A stretch of 64,000 nucleotides of DNA from DASSUW01 sp036257565 (GTDB lineage Bacteria > Actinomycetota > Thermoleophilia > Solirubrobacterales > Solirubrobacteraceae), in NCBI GenBank assembly GCA_036257565.1, contig DATAFH010000160.1:1-64000 (forward strand), written 5' to 3'. The position numbers and the translations under genes are program-made. Positions 15,447 to 24,334 of the stretch are shown here, one piece after another (within the stretch, counting starts at the first letter, position 1; every line of letters starts with the position of its first letter). A model generated the notes under the pieces. It had not been told where the DNA came from, did not search any database, and was given only the letters and a program-made list of their open reading frames with translations.

Positions 15447-16303
15447 CAGAACACCGGCGGGCGGCCGGCCAGCGTCATCCGCAGGAGCGTCCGGCCCCGC
15501 AGCCGGCGCCGCGGCCCACACGGCCCGCGTACCCCGTCGCGATAACCGCGCGCCGCCCGGCGCAAGCGATCGGCCGATCGCAGGCTGGGCAGTGCTCGGA
15601 GCACGAAGCCCGCCACGTAGAGCACGCCGAGCGGCAGCGGCAGGTAGCGCCGGGCGAGCCAGACGCGGTTGCGGGCGCCGAAGTAGGGCGCGTAGTCGTT
15701 GCGGGCCGGCCGGTAGGGCGGATGCAGCGCGGCCACGTCGCCCGCGTAGCGGACGCGGTAGCCGGCGTCCATCACGCGCCAGCCGAGGTCGATGCCCTCG
15801 TGCACGAAGCGGAAGTCGGCCGGCCAGCCGCCGACCTCGTCGAACACCCGTCGCCGGATCGCGACCGCCCCCTCCCAGACATGCGTGACGTCGCTGCTGC
15901 GCGCCGGGTCGCCCACGCGCAGACGCGGCACCCACTCGCGCGCCGCCGGGCCTGGCGGGTCGGGGAGGATCCGCAGTTGCACCAGCCCGAGCGTCGGGTC
16001 GCCGGCGAACTTCGCGGCGACGCTGGCGAGCGCGTCGGGGTCGGCCACGCGGGCGTCGTCGTCGAGGAAGAACAGCAGGTCGCCCTGCACGTGCGGGACG
16101 CCGGCGTTGCGCCCGGCGGGGATGCCGGCGTCCTCGTCCAGCGCCACCGCCCCGACGCCGTCCGGCAGCCCGGTCGGCGTCCAGCCGTTCCCCACGACGG
16201 CGACGTCCACGTCGACGCCCTGCTGCGCCAGCAGCGAGTCGACCGCGCGGCGCAGCTCGACCGGGCGGCGACCCTGGGTGAGGACCACGCACCCGTAGCT
16301 CAC
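15446..16303 (-). CDS. Glycosyltransferase, family 2 (rhamnosyltransferase-like)
   Basis: A 285-residue GT-A glycosyltransferase without an N-terminal membrane helix. It shows V-V-L-T-Q-G-R-R-P at the start, G-I-P-A-G-R-N-A-G-V, the F-L-D-D-D-A metal site (the D-x-D motif) and V-H-E-G-I-D-L-G-W-R, the acceptor-side motif of the GT2 group that includes rhamnosyl- and mycofactocin-type transferases. C-terminal basic helices (after about 205) could rest on the membrane. The GTG start at 16303 is 23 bases from the divergent phosphoesterase, so the promoters overlap. It is coupled to the acyltransferase gene. Confidence 0.9.
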   Translation of the reverse strand: MSYGCVVLTQGRRPVELRRAVDSLLAQQGVDVDVAVVGNGWTPTGLPDGVGAVALDEDAGIPAGRNAGVPHVQGDLLFFLDDDARVADPDALASVAAKFAGDPTLGLVQLRILPDPPGPAAREWVPRLRVGDPARSSDVTHVWEGAVAIRRRVFDEVGGWPADFRFVHEGIDLGWRVMDAGYRVRYAGDVAALHPPYRPARNDYAPYFGARNRVWLARRYLPLPLGVLYVAGFVLRALPSLRSADRLRRAARGYRDGVRGPCGPRRRLRGRTLLRMTLAGRPPVF

Positions 16304-16326
16304 CTGCGCGATGGTATACCCGCCCC

Positions 16327-17010
16327 GTGATCGCGCTGCTCTACGACATCCACGGCAACCTGCCTGCGCTGGAGGCGGTGCTCGACGACGTCGGAGAGGC
16401 CGACGGCTGGATCCTGGGTGGCGACTACGCGCTGTTCGGCGGCTGGCCCGTCGAGACCGTCGCCCGCCTGCGCGAACTGGCGCCCGCGACGTGGATCCGC
16501 GGCAACGGCGAGCGCTGGACCGCCGACCCGGGCGCGGCGCCCGACAACCCCGTCGTCCCCGGGGCGATCGTCGCGGCGCGCCGGCTGCTCGGGGACGAGA
16601 CGGTCGCCGAGCTGGCCGCCCTGCCGGCCACCGTGGAGCACGAGGGGGCGCTCGTCTGCCACGGCGCGCCGCTGAGCGACGTCCGCTCGTTCATGCCGGA
16701 GCCCGTCGACGACGAGGCCGAGCTGCTCGAGCCCGTCACCCAGTCGCGCGTGATCTTCGGCCACACGCACCTCCCGTTCCGCCGCCGCTCGAAGGTGCGC
16801 GACATCGAGCTCGTCAACCCCGGCTCGGTCGGCATGCCGTTTGACGGCGACCCGCGCGCCGCGTACGCGCTCCTTCATCCGGACGGCGACATCGAGCACC
16901 GCCGCGTCGCCTATGACCACGAGGCGAGCGCCGCCCACGTGCGCGAGATCCAGGAGGGCTGGGCGGAGACCGTCGCGCGCCGCATCGAGCAGGCGCGGAT
17001 GGACGTCTAG
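16327..17010 (+). CDS. YfcE/MJ0936-type metallophosphoesterase
   Basis: A two-metal calcineurin-like phosphoesterase of 227 residues. Metal-binding motifs in order are D-I-H-G-N (7-11), G-G-D-Y, G-N-G-E, C-H-G-A, and G-H-T-H, followed by the N-P-G-S-V-G sequence of the MJ0936/YfcE group. These enzymes hydrolyse phosphodiesters or phosphomonoesters; the natural substrate is unknown. The GTG at 16327 directly gives the M-I-A-L-L-Y-D-I-H start. The gene's end overlaps the end of the convergent SDR gene by four bases, with no room for a terminator. Confidence 0.9.
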   Translation: MIALLYDIHGNLPALEAVLDDVGEADGWILGGDYALFGGWPVETVARLRELAPATWIRGNGERWTADPGAAPDNPVVPGAIVAARRLLGDETVAELAALPATVEHEGALVCHGAPLSDVRSFMPEPVDDEAELLEPVTQSRVIFGHTHLPFRRRSKVRDIELVNPGSVGMPFDGDPRAAYALLHPDGDIEHRRVAYDHEASAAHVREIQEGWAETVARRIEQARMDV

Positions 17011-17777
17011 CTCGCGCCGCGCGCCGACCAGCCGCCGTCGGAGGCGATGGTCTGCCCCGTCACCCACTCGGCCTCGTCGGCGGCCAGCCACACGACGAGA
17101 TTGGCGATGTCGACGGGCCGGCCCCAGCGGCCGCCCGGCATCGCCTCCTCGACCCTGCGGCGCAGCTCACCGGTCGCATAGCCGGTGTCGTTGGGCCCGG
17201 GATTGACGCTGTTGACGGTTATCCCGCGGGGCGCAAGCTCGACGGCCAGCGTCCCCGTCAGCTGCTGCACCGCCGCCTTCGAGGCGACGTAGGGCAGCTC
17301 CTCCGGCATCGCGCCGTGGTACTGGCCGGAGGTGAAGAGCACGATCCGGCCGCCACTCGGCCGGTCGTGCTGGGCCGCGAACTCGCGGGCCAGCAGCAGC
17401 GTCGCGCGAGCGTTCACCGCGAACGAGAGGTCGAGCTCTTCCGCGGTGAGCTCGGACAGCGTCTGGCGGGCGCTGCGCGCGTGGTTGGCCACCAGCACGT
17501 CGACCTGGCCCACCGCGGCGTTGGCCGCCTCGAAGATCCGCCGCGGCGCCTCCGGGTCCGCGAGGTCGACCGACAGGAACGGGGCACCGAGCTCCCGGGC
17601 CACGCCCTCGCCGCCCTGCGGATCCTCGCCGTACGGCTGACCGGCGTCGTGCCCAGCCCAGCCGGTCAGGAACAGCCGCGCGCCCTCCGCGGCGAACCGC
17701 TGGGCGAGAGCGGCGCCGATGCCGCCGGCGCGGCTGACGCCGGTGATGAGGACGGTCCGATCGGCAAGCGACGGCAT
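17007..17777 (-). CDS. SDR-family oxidoreductase (3-ketoacyl reductase-like)
   Basis: A classical short-chain dehydrogenase of 256 residues. It has the cofactor loop I-T-G-V-S-R-A-G-G-I-G (10-20), V-D-L-A-D for the adenine, V-A-N-H-A-R in place of the usual N-N-A-G, the catalytic Ser in L-F-T-S-G, Y-x-A-S-K, and the C-terminal G-Q-T-I-A-S-D-G-G-W that marks FabG-like members. The V-A-N-H-A version of the NNAG motif occurs in some actinobacterial relatives. The substrate cannot be read from the sequence. It diverges from hutH with 51 bases between the starts. Confidence 0.88.
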   Translation of the reverse strand: MPSLADRTVLITGVSRAGGIGAALAQRFAAEGARLFLTGWAGHDAGQPYGEDPQGGEGVARELGAPFLSVDLADPEAPRRIFEAANAAVGQVDVLVANHARSARQTLSELTAEELDLSFAVNARATLLLAREFAAQHDRPSGGRIVLFTSGQYHGAMPEELPYVASKAAVQQLTGTLAVELAPRGITVNSVNPGPNDTGYATGELRRRVEEAMPGGRWGRPVDIANLVVWLAADEAEWVTGQTIASDGGWSARGAS

Positions 17778-17828
17778 CCGCTCAGACTAGGCCGCGAGCC
17801 GCCGGCGATAACCGATACGTTCGGGCGC
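17778..17828 (+). promoter_or_regulatory. Short divergent promoter region in front of hutH
   Basis: Only 51 bases separate the SDR and hutH starts. The sequence gataaccgatacg carries two GATA-type -10-like steps about 10-20 bases from the hutH ATG, so the mRNA leader must be very short. No HutC/GntR-type operator or terminator is evident, and no hut regulator gene lies nearby. Confidence 0.3.
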
Positions 17829-19304
17829 ATGCCCTCACTGGCGGAGCTCGAGGCGGTCGCGCGCGGCGCGTCGCCGCAGCCGCTCGAGGCCGCCGATCGC
17901 CAGCGGATAGCCGCCGGGCGGGCGGTGGTGGAGGCCGCGCTGGAAGCCGGGACGGCCGTCTATGGGGTGACGACCGGGTTCGGCCAGCTCGAGAACGTGC
18001 GCATCCCAGCCGAAGACGCCGCGCGGCTGCAGGTCAACCTCCTGCGCTCGCACGCCGTCGGCTCCGGGCCGCCGCTGCTGCAGGAGGTGGTGCGCGGGAT
18101 GCTGTTCCTGCTCGCGTCGTCGCTGCGGCGCGGGCACTCGGCGGTGCGCGCCGAGCTCGTCGAGCTCGTGCTCGCGATGCTCGAGCGCGGCGTGACGCCG
18201 GTCGTGCCGAGCAAGGGCTCGGTCGGCTCGTCGGGCGACCTCGCGCCGCTCGCCCATCTCGGCCTTGTGCTCATCGGCGAAGGCGCGGCGACGGTGGCGG
18301 GAGAGGCGCTGCCGGGCGGCGAGGCGCTCGCGCGGGTCGGCCTGCGACCGGTGACGCTGGAGGCCAAGGAGGGGCTGGCGATCATCAACGGCACGCACCT
18401 GATGGCGGCGGCCGGCACGCTCGCCGTGCGTGACGTCGCGCGGCTGCTCGACGCCGCGGTCGTCGCCGTCGCGCTCTCGCTCGAGGCCTTCAAGGGCTCC
18501 ACCGCGCCATTCGACGCCCGGCTCCACGCGCTGCGCGGCCAGCCAGGGCCGGCGCAGGTCGCCGAGCGGCTTCGCGGGCTGCTGGCCGGCAGCGACGTGG
18601 TGGCGAGCCACGCCGATTGCGGGCGGGTCCAGGACCCGTACACGCTGCGCTGCGCGCCACAGGTGCTGGGGGCGATCGCCGACGCCTTGGCGTACATCAC
18701 CGGCGCGGTGGAACGCGAGCTGGGGGCGGTGACCGACAACCCGCTGGTGTTTCCGGAGGACGGCGACGTCGTGTCCGGCGGCAACTTCCACGGCCAGCCG
18801 CTCTCCCTCCCGCTCGACCACCTCGCCCTTGCCCTGTGCGAGCTGGCGTCGTTCTCCGAGCGGCGGATCTACGCCCTCCTCTCCCCCGGCTACGCCGGCC
18901 TCCCGCCCTTCCTCACGCCGCGCCCCGGCCTGTCGTCCGGGCTGATGATCGCCCAGTACGCGGCCGCCGCGCTCGTCAACGAGTGCCAGGTGCTCGCCCA
19001 CCCCGCGGGCGCCGGCTCGATCCCCACGAGCGCCGGGCAGGAGGACTTCAACTCGATGGGCGCGACCGCCGTGCTGAAGGCGCGCACGGCGGTCGAGAAC
19101 GCCGCCCAGGTCATCGCCACCGAGCTCGTGTGCGCGGTCCAGGGGCTCGAGTTCCACCGCCCGCTGCGGAGTACACCGGCGCTGGAGGAGGCGGTCGCGC
19201 GCGTGCGGGAGCGCGTGCCGCGCGTGGAGCAGGACCGCTCGCTGGCCGCCGAGCTGGCGAGCCTCGCGGACGGCCTGCGAACCGGGGATGTGGTGCTCGC
19301 GTGA
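17829..19304 (+). CDS. hutH: Histidine ammonia-lyase
   Basis: Removes ammonia from L-histidine to give urocanate, the first step of histidine use. The 491-residue protein has the active tyrosine loop Y-G-V-T-T-G-F-G (45-52) and the MIO-cofactor site at 130-140. The cofactor triad is Ser134-Ser135-Gly136, where most homologues have Ala-Ser-Gly; the family signature is known to allow Ser, Ala or Cys at the first place. Q-D-P-Y-T-L-R and the S-G-G-N-F-H-G block are intact. The ATG at 17829 follows a short promoter region. The stop overlaps the hutU start (GTGA). It heads a five-gene hut operon. Confidence 0.97.
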   Translation: MPSLAELEAVARGASPQPLEAADRQRIAAGRAVVEAALEAGTAVYGVTTGFGQLENVRIPAEDAARLQVNLLRSHAVGSGPPLLQEVVRGMLFLLASSLRRGHSAVRAELVELVLAMLERGVTPVVPSKGSVGSSGDLAPLAHLGLVLIGEGAATVAGEALPGGEALARVGLRPVTLEAKEGLAIINGTHLMAAAGTLAVRDVARLLDAAVVAVALSLEAFKGSTAPFDARLHALRGQPGPAQVAERLRGLLAGSDVVASHADCGRVQDPYTLRCAPQVLGAIADALAYITGAVERELGAVTDNPLVFPEDGDVVSGGNFHGQPLSLPLDHLALALCELASFSERRIYALLSPGYAGLPPFLTPRPGLSSGLMIAQYAAAALVNECQVLAHPAGAGSIPTSAGQEDFNSMGATAVLKARTAVENAAQVIATELVCAVQGLEFHRPLRSTPALEEAVARVRERVPRVEQDRSLAAELASLADGLRTGDVVLA

Positions 19305-20911
19305 GGTGCCGGGGATGGGTGCAGGAGGCGGCGCTGCGGATGCTGGAGAACAACCTCCATCCCGACGTGGCGGAGCGGCCGCAGGACCTGGTCGTCTACG
19401 GCGGGATCGGCAAGGCGGCCCGCAACGCGGCGTGCCTGGAGGCGATCAAGGCGGAGCTGATGCGGCTGAGCGAGCGGGGGACCCTGCTCGTGCAATCGGG
19501 CAAGCCGGTCGGCGTGTTCGAGACGCATCCCGACGCCCCGCGCGTCCTGATCGCGAACTCGAACCTCGTGCCGGAGTGGGCGACATGGCGGCACTTCCGC
19601 GAGCTCGACGCGGCAGGGCTGATGATGTACGGGCAGATGACGGCGGGGTCCTGGATCTACATCGGGACCCAGGGGATCCTGCAGGGCACCTACGAGACAT
19701 TCGCGGCGATCGCGCGGCGGCGGTTCGGCGGCACGCTGCGGGGACGACTGGTGGTCACGGCGGGGCTCGGCGGGATGGGCGGCGCGCAGCCGCTGGCGGT
19801 GACCCTGAACGAGGGCTGCGCGCTGTGCGTGGAGGTCGACCTCCAGCGGATCGAGCGACGGATCGAGACGGCATATCTCGACGAACGGGCGGGGTCGCTC
19901 GACGACGCCCTCGCCCGGCTGGACACCGCGCGCCACGAGGGGCGGGCGCTCTCGATCGGGCTGCTGGGCAATGCCGCCGAAGTGCTGCCGGAGCTCGTGC
20001 GCCGCGGGGTCGAGGTCGACGTGGTGACCGACCAGACGAGCGCGCACGACCCGCTCGTCGGCTACATCCCGGCCGGGCTGACGCTCGAGCAGGCGGAGGT
20101 GCTGCGGGCCTCGGATGAGAACGAGTACCTGCGCCGCGTGGGCGAGAGCGCGGTCGCCCACGTGTCCGCGATCCGGGCACTGGGGGAGGCGGGCGCGGAG
20201 GCGTTCGACTACGGCAACGCCCTCCGCGGCCTGGCCGCCGAGCACGGCGACGCGGACGCGTTCGCGTATCCCAGCTTCGTGCCCGCGTACATCCGGCCGC
20301 TGTTCTGCGAGGGCAAGGGGCCGTTCCGGTGGGTCGCGCTGTCGGGGCACCCGGCCGACATCGCGGTCACCGACGCCGCGATCCTCGACCTGTTCGGCGA
20401 GCAGGAGCACATCCGCCGCTGGATCGACCTGGCGGGCGAGCGGGTGCGCTTCCAGGGGTTGCCGGCGCGGATCTGCTGGCTCGGCTACGGGGAGCGCCAC
20501 CGCGCCGGCCTGCGCTTCAACGAGCTCGTGGCCTCCGGCGAGGTGCGCGCGCCGATCGTGATCGGCCGCGACCACCTCGACGCCGGCTCGGTCGCCTCCC
20601 CGCAGCGCGAGACCGAGGCGATGCAGGACGGCTCGGACGCGGTCGCCGACTGGCCGATCCTCAACGCGCTCGTCAACACCGCGACCGGCGCCTCGTGGGT
20701 GTCGTTCCACCACGGCGGCGGGGTCGGCATGGGCAAGTCGCTGCACGCCGGCCAGGTGATCGTGGCCGACGGGACGCCGGAGGCGGCCGAGCGGATCCGC
20801 CGCACGCTGCTCGCCGACCCCGGCATGGGCGTCATCCGCCACGCCGACGCCGGCTATCCCGAGGCGCTCGACGCCGCCGACCGGCTCGGGGTCAAGGTCC
20901 CGATGAGATGA
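19301..20911 (+). CDS. hutU: Urocanate hydratase
   Basis: Hydrates urocanate to 4-imidazolone-5-propionate with a tightly bound NAD+. The 536-residue protein starts M-R-C-R-G-W-V-Q-E-A, matching the family's C-K-G-W-x-Q-E-A region; about 15 residues of the usual leader are absent. The NAD loop G-L-G-G-M-G-G-A-Q-P is at 155-164. The urocanase signature with its conserved Cys appears later as Q-G-L-P-A-R-I-C-W-L-G-Y-G-E-R. The H-H-G-G-G-V-G-M-G block is intact near the C-terminus. The GTG overlaps the hutH stop, and the stop overlaps the hutI ATG. Confidence 0.97.
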   Translation: MRCRGWVQEAALRMLENNLHPDVAERPQDLVVYGGIGKAARNAACLEAIKAELMRLSERGTLLVQSGKPVGVFETHPDAPRVLIANSNLVPEWATWRHFRELDAAGLMMYGQMTAGSWIYIGTQGILQGTYETFAAIARRRFGGTLRGRLVVTAGLGGMGGAQPLAVTLNEGCALCVEVDLQRIERRIETAYLDERAGSLDDALARLDTARHEGRALSIGLLGNAAEVLPELVRRGVEVDVVTDQTSAHDPLVGYIPAGLTLEQAEVLRASDENEYLRRVGESAVAHVSAIRALGEAGAEAFDYGNALRGLAAEHGDADAFAYPSFVPAYIRPLFCEGKGPFRWVALSGHPADIAVTDAAILDLFGEQEHIRRWIDLAGERVRFQGLPARICWLGYGERHRAGLRFNELVASGEVRAPIVIGRDHLDAGSVASPQRETEAMQDGSDAVADWPILNALVNTATGASWVSFHHGGGVGMGKSLHAGQVIVADGTPEAAERIRRTLLADPGMGVIRHADAGYPEALDAADRLGVKVPMR

Positions 20912-22086
20912 GCATCTCGCTCCGGGGCGCCGCCCAGGTCCTGCTGCCGCCCGAGGACGGCCTGCCGTACGTCCGCCGGCCGGGCGACATGCGGCTCGCA
21001 CCCGGCTCCGTCACGGTCCGCGAGGGGGCGATCGCGGCGCTCGAGGACGACCCGGGCGCAGACCTCGCGGTCGACGCGACGGGCTGCGCGGTCATCCCGG
21101 GGCTCGTCGACTGCCACACGCACCTCCCGTTCGCCGGCTGGCGCGCCGAGGAGTACGAGCAGAAGGTCACCGGCGTGCCGTACGAGGAGATCAGCCGGCG
21201 CGGCGGCGGCATCGCGGCCTCGGCCCGCGCGCTCGCGGAGAACCCCGACGAGGCCGTGGTCGCCCAGGCTCGCGCGCTGCGGGCGGAGATGCTCGCCCAC
21301 GGCACCACGACGTTCGAGGCCAAGACCGGCTACGGACTCTCGCGCGAGGGCGAGCTGCGCTCCCTGCGGCTGGCCCGGGCGCTCGGCGCCGATGCGGTCA
21401 CCGGCCTCTTCGCCCACGCGATCCCCGCGGGCCACGACGCGGCGAGCTGGATGGACGAGGTCGACGGGCTGGCAGCCGAGGCGGAGGTCGACGCGCTCGA
21501 CATCTACGTCGAGTCGGTCGCCTTCCGCAACCAGGACCTCGAGCGGCTCGGCGCGATCGCCCGGCGCGAGGGCGTGCCGCTGCGCGCGCACGTCGAGCAG
21601 TTCAACGCCAACCGCTCGGTGCCGGTCGCGCTGGCAGCGGGTGCGCGGTCGGTCGACCACCTGGCCTGCCTGCACCCGGACGACCTCGCGCCGCTCGCCG
21701 CGGCCGAGACCGCCGCGGTGCTGCTTCCCGGCGCCGAGCTGCTGGGGGCCGAGCGCACCGCGCCCGGCCGGGCGCTGGCCGACGCCGGCGCGATCTGCGT
21801 GCTGGCCACGGACTGCAACCCGGGAACCTCGCCGGTCGCGTCGCTGCCGCTCGTCGTCGGGATCGCGGTGCGTCGCTACGGCTGGTCGGCGCGCGAGGCG
21901 CTCGCCGCGTGCACGCACAACGCCGCGTGGGTGCTGGGATACGGCGACCGCGGCTCGATCGAGGTGGGCAAGCGGGCCGACCTCGTGCTGCTCGATGGTC
22001 CCGTCGAGCATGTCCCCTACCGCTTCGGGCACAACCCGGTGCGCATGATCGTCTCCGGCGGGGAGGTCGTATGGGAGCGGAGGTGA
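20908..22086 (+). CDS. hutI: Imidazolonepropionase
   Basis: Opens the imidazolone ring to N-formimino-L-glutamate. The 392-residue amidohydrolase has the metal motif D-C-H-T-H (69-72), then K-T-G-Y-G-L-S, the A-H-V-E-Q-F histidine strand, and A-T-D-C-N-P-G with the catalytic aspartate. The C-terminal sheet begins G-S-I-E-V-G-K-R-A-D-L-V, as usual. The length is a little below the family's 400-420. The ATG overlaps the hutU stop (ATGA). It is the third gene of the hut operon. Confidence 0.97.
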   Translation: MSISLRGAAQVLLPPEDGLPYVRRPGDMRLAPGSVTVREGAIAALEDDPGADLAVDATGCAVIPGLVDCHTHLPFAGWRAEEYEQKVTGVPYEEISRRGGGIAASARALAENPDEAVVAQARALRAEMLAHGTTTFEAKTGYGLSREGELRSLRLARALGADAVTGLFAHAIPAGHDAASWMDEVDGLAAEAEVDALDIYVESVAFRNQDLERLGAIARREGVPLRAHVEQFNANRSVPVALAAGARSVDHLACLHPDDLAPLAAAETAAVLLPGAELLGAERTAPGRALADAGAICVLATDCNPGTSPVASLPLVVGIAVRRYGWSAREALAACTHNAAWVLGYGDRGSIEVGKRADLVLLDGPVEHVPYRFGHNPVRMIVSGGEVVWERR

Positions 22087-23267
22087 TCACCGCCGAGGAG
22101 CTCGAGGGGCTGATGGCCGACCTCGTGACGATCGGGCTCGACGACGTCGATGCGACGACCCGGCTGGCATGGACGCGCGAGGACGAGGAGGCGGCCGCGT
22201 GGTTCGCCGCCCGTGCCGCCGCGCTCGGTCGCCAGCTGGAGCGGGACCCGGCCGGCAACCTGTGGGCCTGCCCGGACGCGACCGGTCCGTGGTGGGCGGT
22301 CGGCTCGCACCTCGACACCGTGCGCGACGGCGGGCGCTTCGACGGTGCGCTCGGCGTCGCCGCCGCCTTCGCGGTCGCCGCGCGCTCGCCGGTGCCCCTC
22401 GCCGTCATCTCGTTCGCCGACGAGGAGGGTGCGCGCTTCAACACGCCCACGTTCGGCTCGCGCGCGCTGGTGGGGCGGCTCGACGTCGACGACGCGCTCG
22501 CCCGGCTCGACGACGACGGCGTGACGCTCGGGGACGCGATGGCGGACGCCGGCGTCGACCCGGCCGGGCTCCCGGGGGCGCCGACCTGGCTGGAGCGCCT
22601 GCGGGGCTTCCTCGAGCTGCACATCGACCAGTCGCGCGACGTCGCGGAAGCGGGGCGGCCGGCGGGCGTCGTTACGCGCCTCGCGGCTCGGATGCGGCTG
22701 GAGGCCAAGATCGAGGGGCGCGCGGACCATGCCGGGACGACCCTGCGCGAGGACCGCCACGACGCGCTGGCCGCCGCCGCCCGGCTGATCGTGCGCGCTG
22801 ACGCCGAGGCCGCGGAACGCCTCGGCATGGTGTTCACGGCGTCGCGGCTCGAGGTCGAGCCGAACGCCCCGACGACGGTGCCCTCACTCGCTCGCCTGTG
22901 GCTCGACGCCCGGGCGCCGGTGGCCGAGGCGGTGAGCTCGTGGCGGGAAGCGGTGGCGGCCGAGGCGAAGCGCGTCGCGCAGGAGGCTGCTGTGGCGCTC
23001 GACCTGCGGACCGCCGCCTGGTCGGAGGGCTCCGCGTTCCCGGACCTGGTCGTCGAGGCGCTCGCGCATGCGCTGCGGCCCGGGGCGCCCCGACTCGTGT
23101 GCTACGCGGGCCACGACGCGGGTGTGGTGGCCATGCAGCGGCCCGCCGGGATGGTGCTCGTGCGTAATGAGACGGGGATCAGCCACTCGCCGCAAGAGGA
23201 GATCTCGCTCGAGGATGCCGCCGTCGGTGCCCGCGCGCTGCTCGCCGCTGTCGAGGAGCTGGCGTGA
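22071..23267 (+). CDS. M20 amidohydrolase (allantoate/N-carbamoyl-amino-acid hydrolase type) in the hut operon
   Basis: A 398-residue two-metal hydrolase of the AllC/HyuC/AmaB group: G-S-H-L-D-T-V (H80, D82), G-R-F-D-G-A-L-G-V, the D-E-E-G-A-R-F glutamates, F-L-E-L-H-I-D-Q (usual H-I-E-Q), and C-Y-A-G-H-D-A near the C-terminus. The family cuts N-carbamoyl, N-formyl or ureido groups from amino acids. It lies between hutI and hutF, where HutG (N-formylglutamate amidohydrolase) would be expected, and no HutG is seen. I infer it releases glutamate from N-formyl-L-glutamate. The ATG at 22071 has a good AGG site but overlaps hutI by 16 bases. The GTG at 22083 would give the 4-base overlap seen elsewhere in this operon. 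Confidence 0.88.
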   Translation: MGAEVITAEELEGLMADLVTIGLDDVDATTRLAWTREDEEAAAWFAARAAALGRQLERDPAGNLWACPDATGPWWAVGSHLDTVRDGGRFDGALGVAAAFAVAARSPVPLAVISFADEEGARFNTPTFGSRALVGRLDVDDALARLDDDGVTLGDAMADAGVDPAGLPGAPTWLERLRGFLELHIDQSRDVAEAGRPAGVVTRLAARMRLEAKIEGRADHAGTTLREDRHDALAAAARLIVRADAEAAERLGMVFTASRLEVEPNAPTTVPSLARLWLDARAPVAEAVSSWREAVAAEAKRVAQEAAVALDLRTAAWSEGSAFPDLVVEALAHALRPGAPRLVCYAGHDAGVVAMQRPAGMVLVRNETGISHSPQEEISLEDAAVGARALLAAVEELA

Positions 23268-24334
23268 TCCCGGCCATGGTCAACGTGCACTCGCACGCCT
23301 TCCAGCGCGACCTGCGCGGAGTCGGCGAGCGGACGTCCGGGCCCGAGGACGACTTCTGGAGCTGGCGCGAGGCGATGTACGCGCTGGCCGAGCGGCTCGA
23401 CGCTGACTCCATGCGCGAGGTGGCCGGCCGGGTCTACCGCGAGATGGCGGCGGCGGGCTACGGCGCGGTGGGTGAGTTCCACTACGTCCACGACGGGTCG
23501 AACGAGATGGCGATCGCGGTGGCCGAGGCCGCTGTGGAGACGGGCCTGCAGATCGTCGTCCTGCCCGCCGCCTATGCGCGAGGCGGCCATCCGCGCTTCC
23601 GAGACGCCGACGTCGACAGCTTCCTCGGGCGGGTGGACGCGCTTCGGGCCTGGGCGGCGGGCCGACCGGGCGTGTCCGTCGGCGTCGCGGCCCACAGCGT
23701 GCGCGCGGTGCCGGCCGACTGGCTGCGCGAGATCGCCGCCTACGCGGCGTCCGAAGGCCTCGTCCGCCACGTGCACGCCTCCGAGCAGCCGCGCGAGCTC
23801 GCGGAGTGCGAGGCCGAGCACGGCTGCTCGCCGATCGAGCTGCTCCAGCGCACGACGTTCCTCTCGGACGTCACCACGGTCGTGCACGGGATCCACGTCT
23901 CCGAGCGCGACATCGCGCTGCTGGCCGGCGCGGGCGCGATCGTCGCGAGCTGCCCGACGACTGAGGGCAACCTCGGCGACGGCCACTTCCCGGCGCTCGC
24001 GTACCGCGACGCGGGTGTGCGGCTGGCGATCGGCAGCGACAGCAACGTCGTCGTCGACCCGTTCGAGGAGGTCCGGGAGCTGGAGACCGGCGCCCGCCGC
24101 GAGCGCCGCACGCGCCATGCCCTGCTCGCGAGTTACGGCGACCTGTGGGGCGAGCTGGTCCGCAACGGGCTGGCGTCGCTCGGGCTGCGCAAGGCCGCGA
24201 CGATCGAGATCGACCTCGACCACCCGCGCCTGCAGGGCATCGTCCCCGAGGATCTCCCGCGCGCGCTCGCGACGTGCGCGGCCGCCGACGTCGTACGGAA
24301 CCGCGCGCCGTCGCCGGGTGTAACGGCGGTATGA
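23264..24334 (+). CDS. hutF: Formimidoylglutamate deiminase, short form
   Basis: Deaminates N-formimino-L-glutamate to N-formyl-L-glutamate and ammonia. The 356-residue protein begins almost at the metal-binding motif: M-V-N-V-H-S-H-A-F-Q-R (H9, H11). The roughly 45-residue N-terminal beta-sandwich strand set of typical HutF (about 450 residues) is therefore missing, and the C-terminus also looks short. The active-site parts are present: F-H-Y-V-H, H-V-H-A-S-E-Q, V-V-H-G-I-H and I-G-S-D-S-N-V. The GTG overlaps the M20 gene stop. Its presence shows that this operon uses the two-step HutF route rather than HutG-type formiminoglutamase. Confidence 0.93.
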   Translation: MIPAMVNVHSHAFQRDLRGVGERTSGPEDDFWSWREAMYALAERLDADSMREVAGRVYREMAAAGYGAVGEFHYVHDGSNEMAIAVAEAAVETGLQIVVLPAAYARGGHPRFRDADVDSFLGRVDALRAWAAGRPGVSVGVAAHSVRAVPADWLREIAAYAASEGLVRHVHASEQPRELAECEAEHGCSPIELLQRTTFLSDVTTVVHGIHVSERDIALLAGAGAIVASCPTTEGNLGDGHFPALAYRDAGVRLAIGSDSNVVVDPFEEVRELETGARRERRTRHALLASYGDLWGELVRNGLASLGLRKAATIEIDLDHPRLQGIVPEDLPRALATCAAADVVRNRAPSPGVTAV

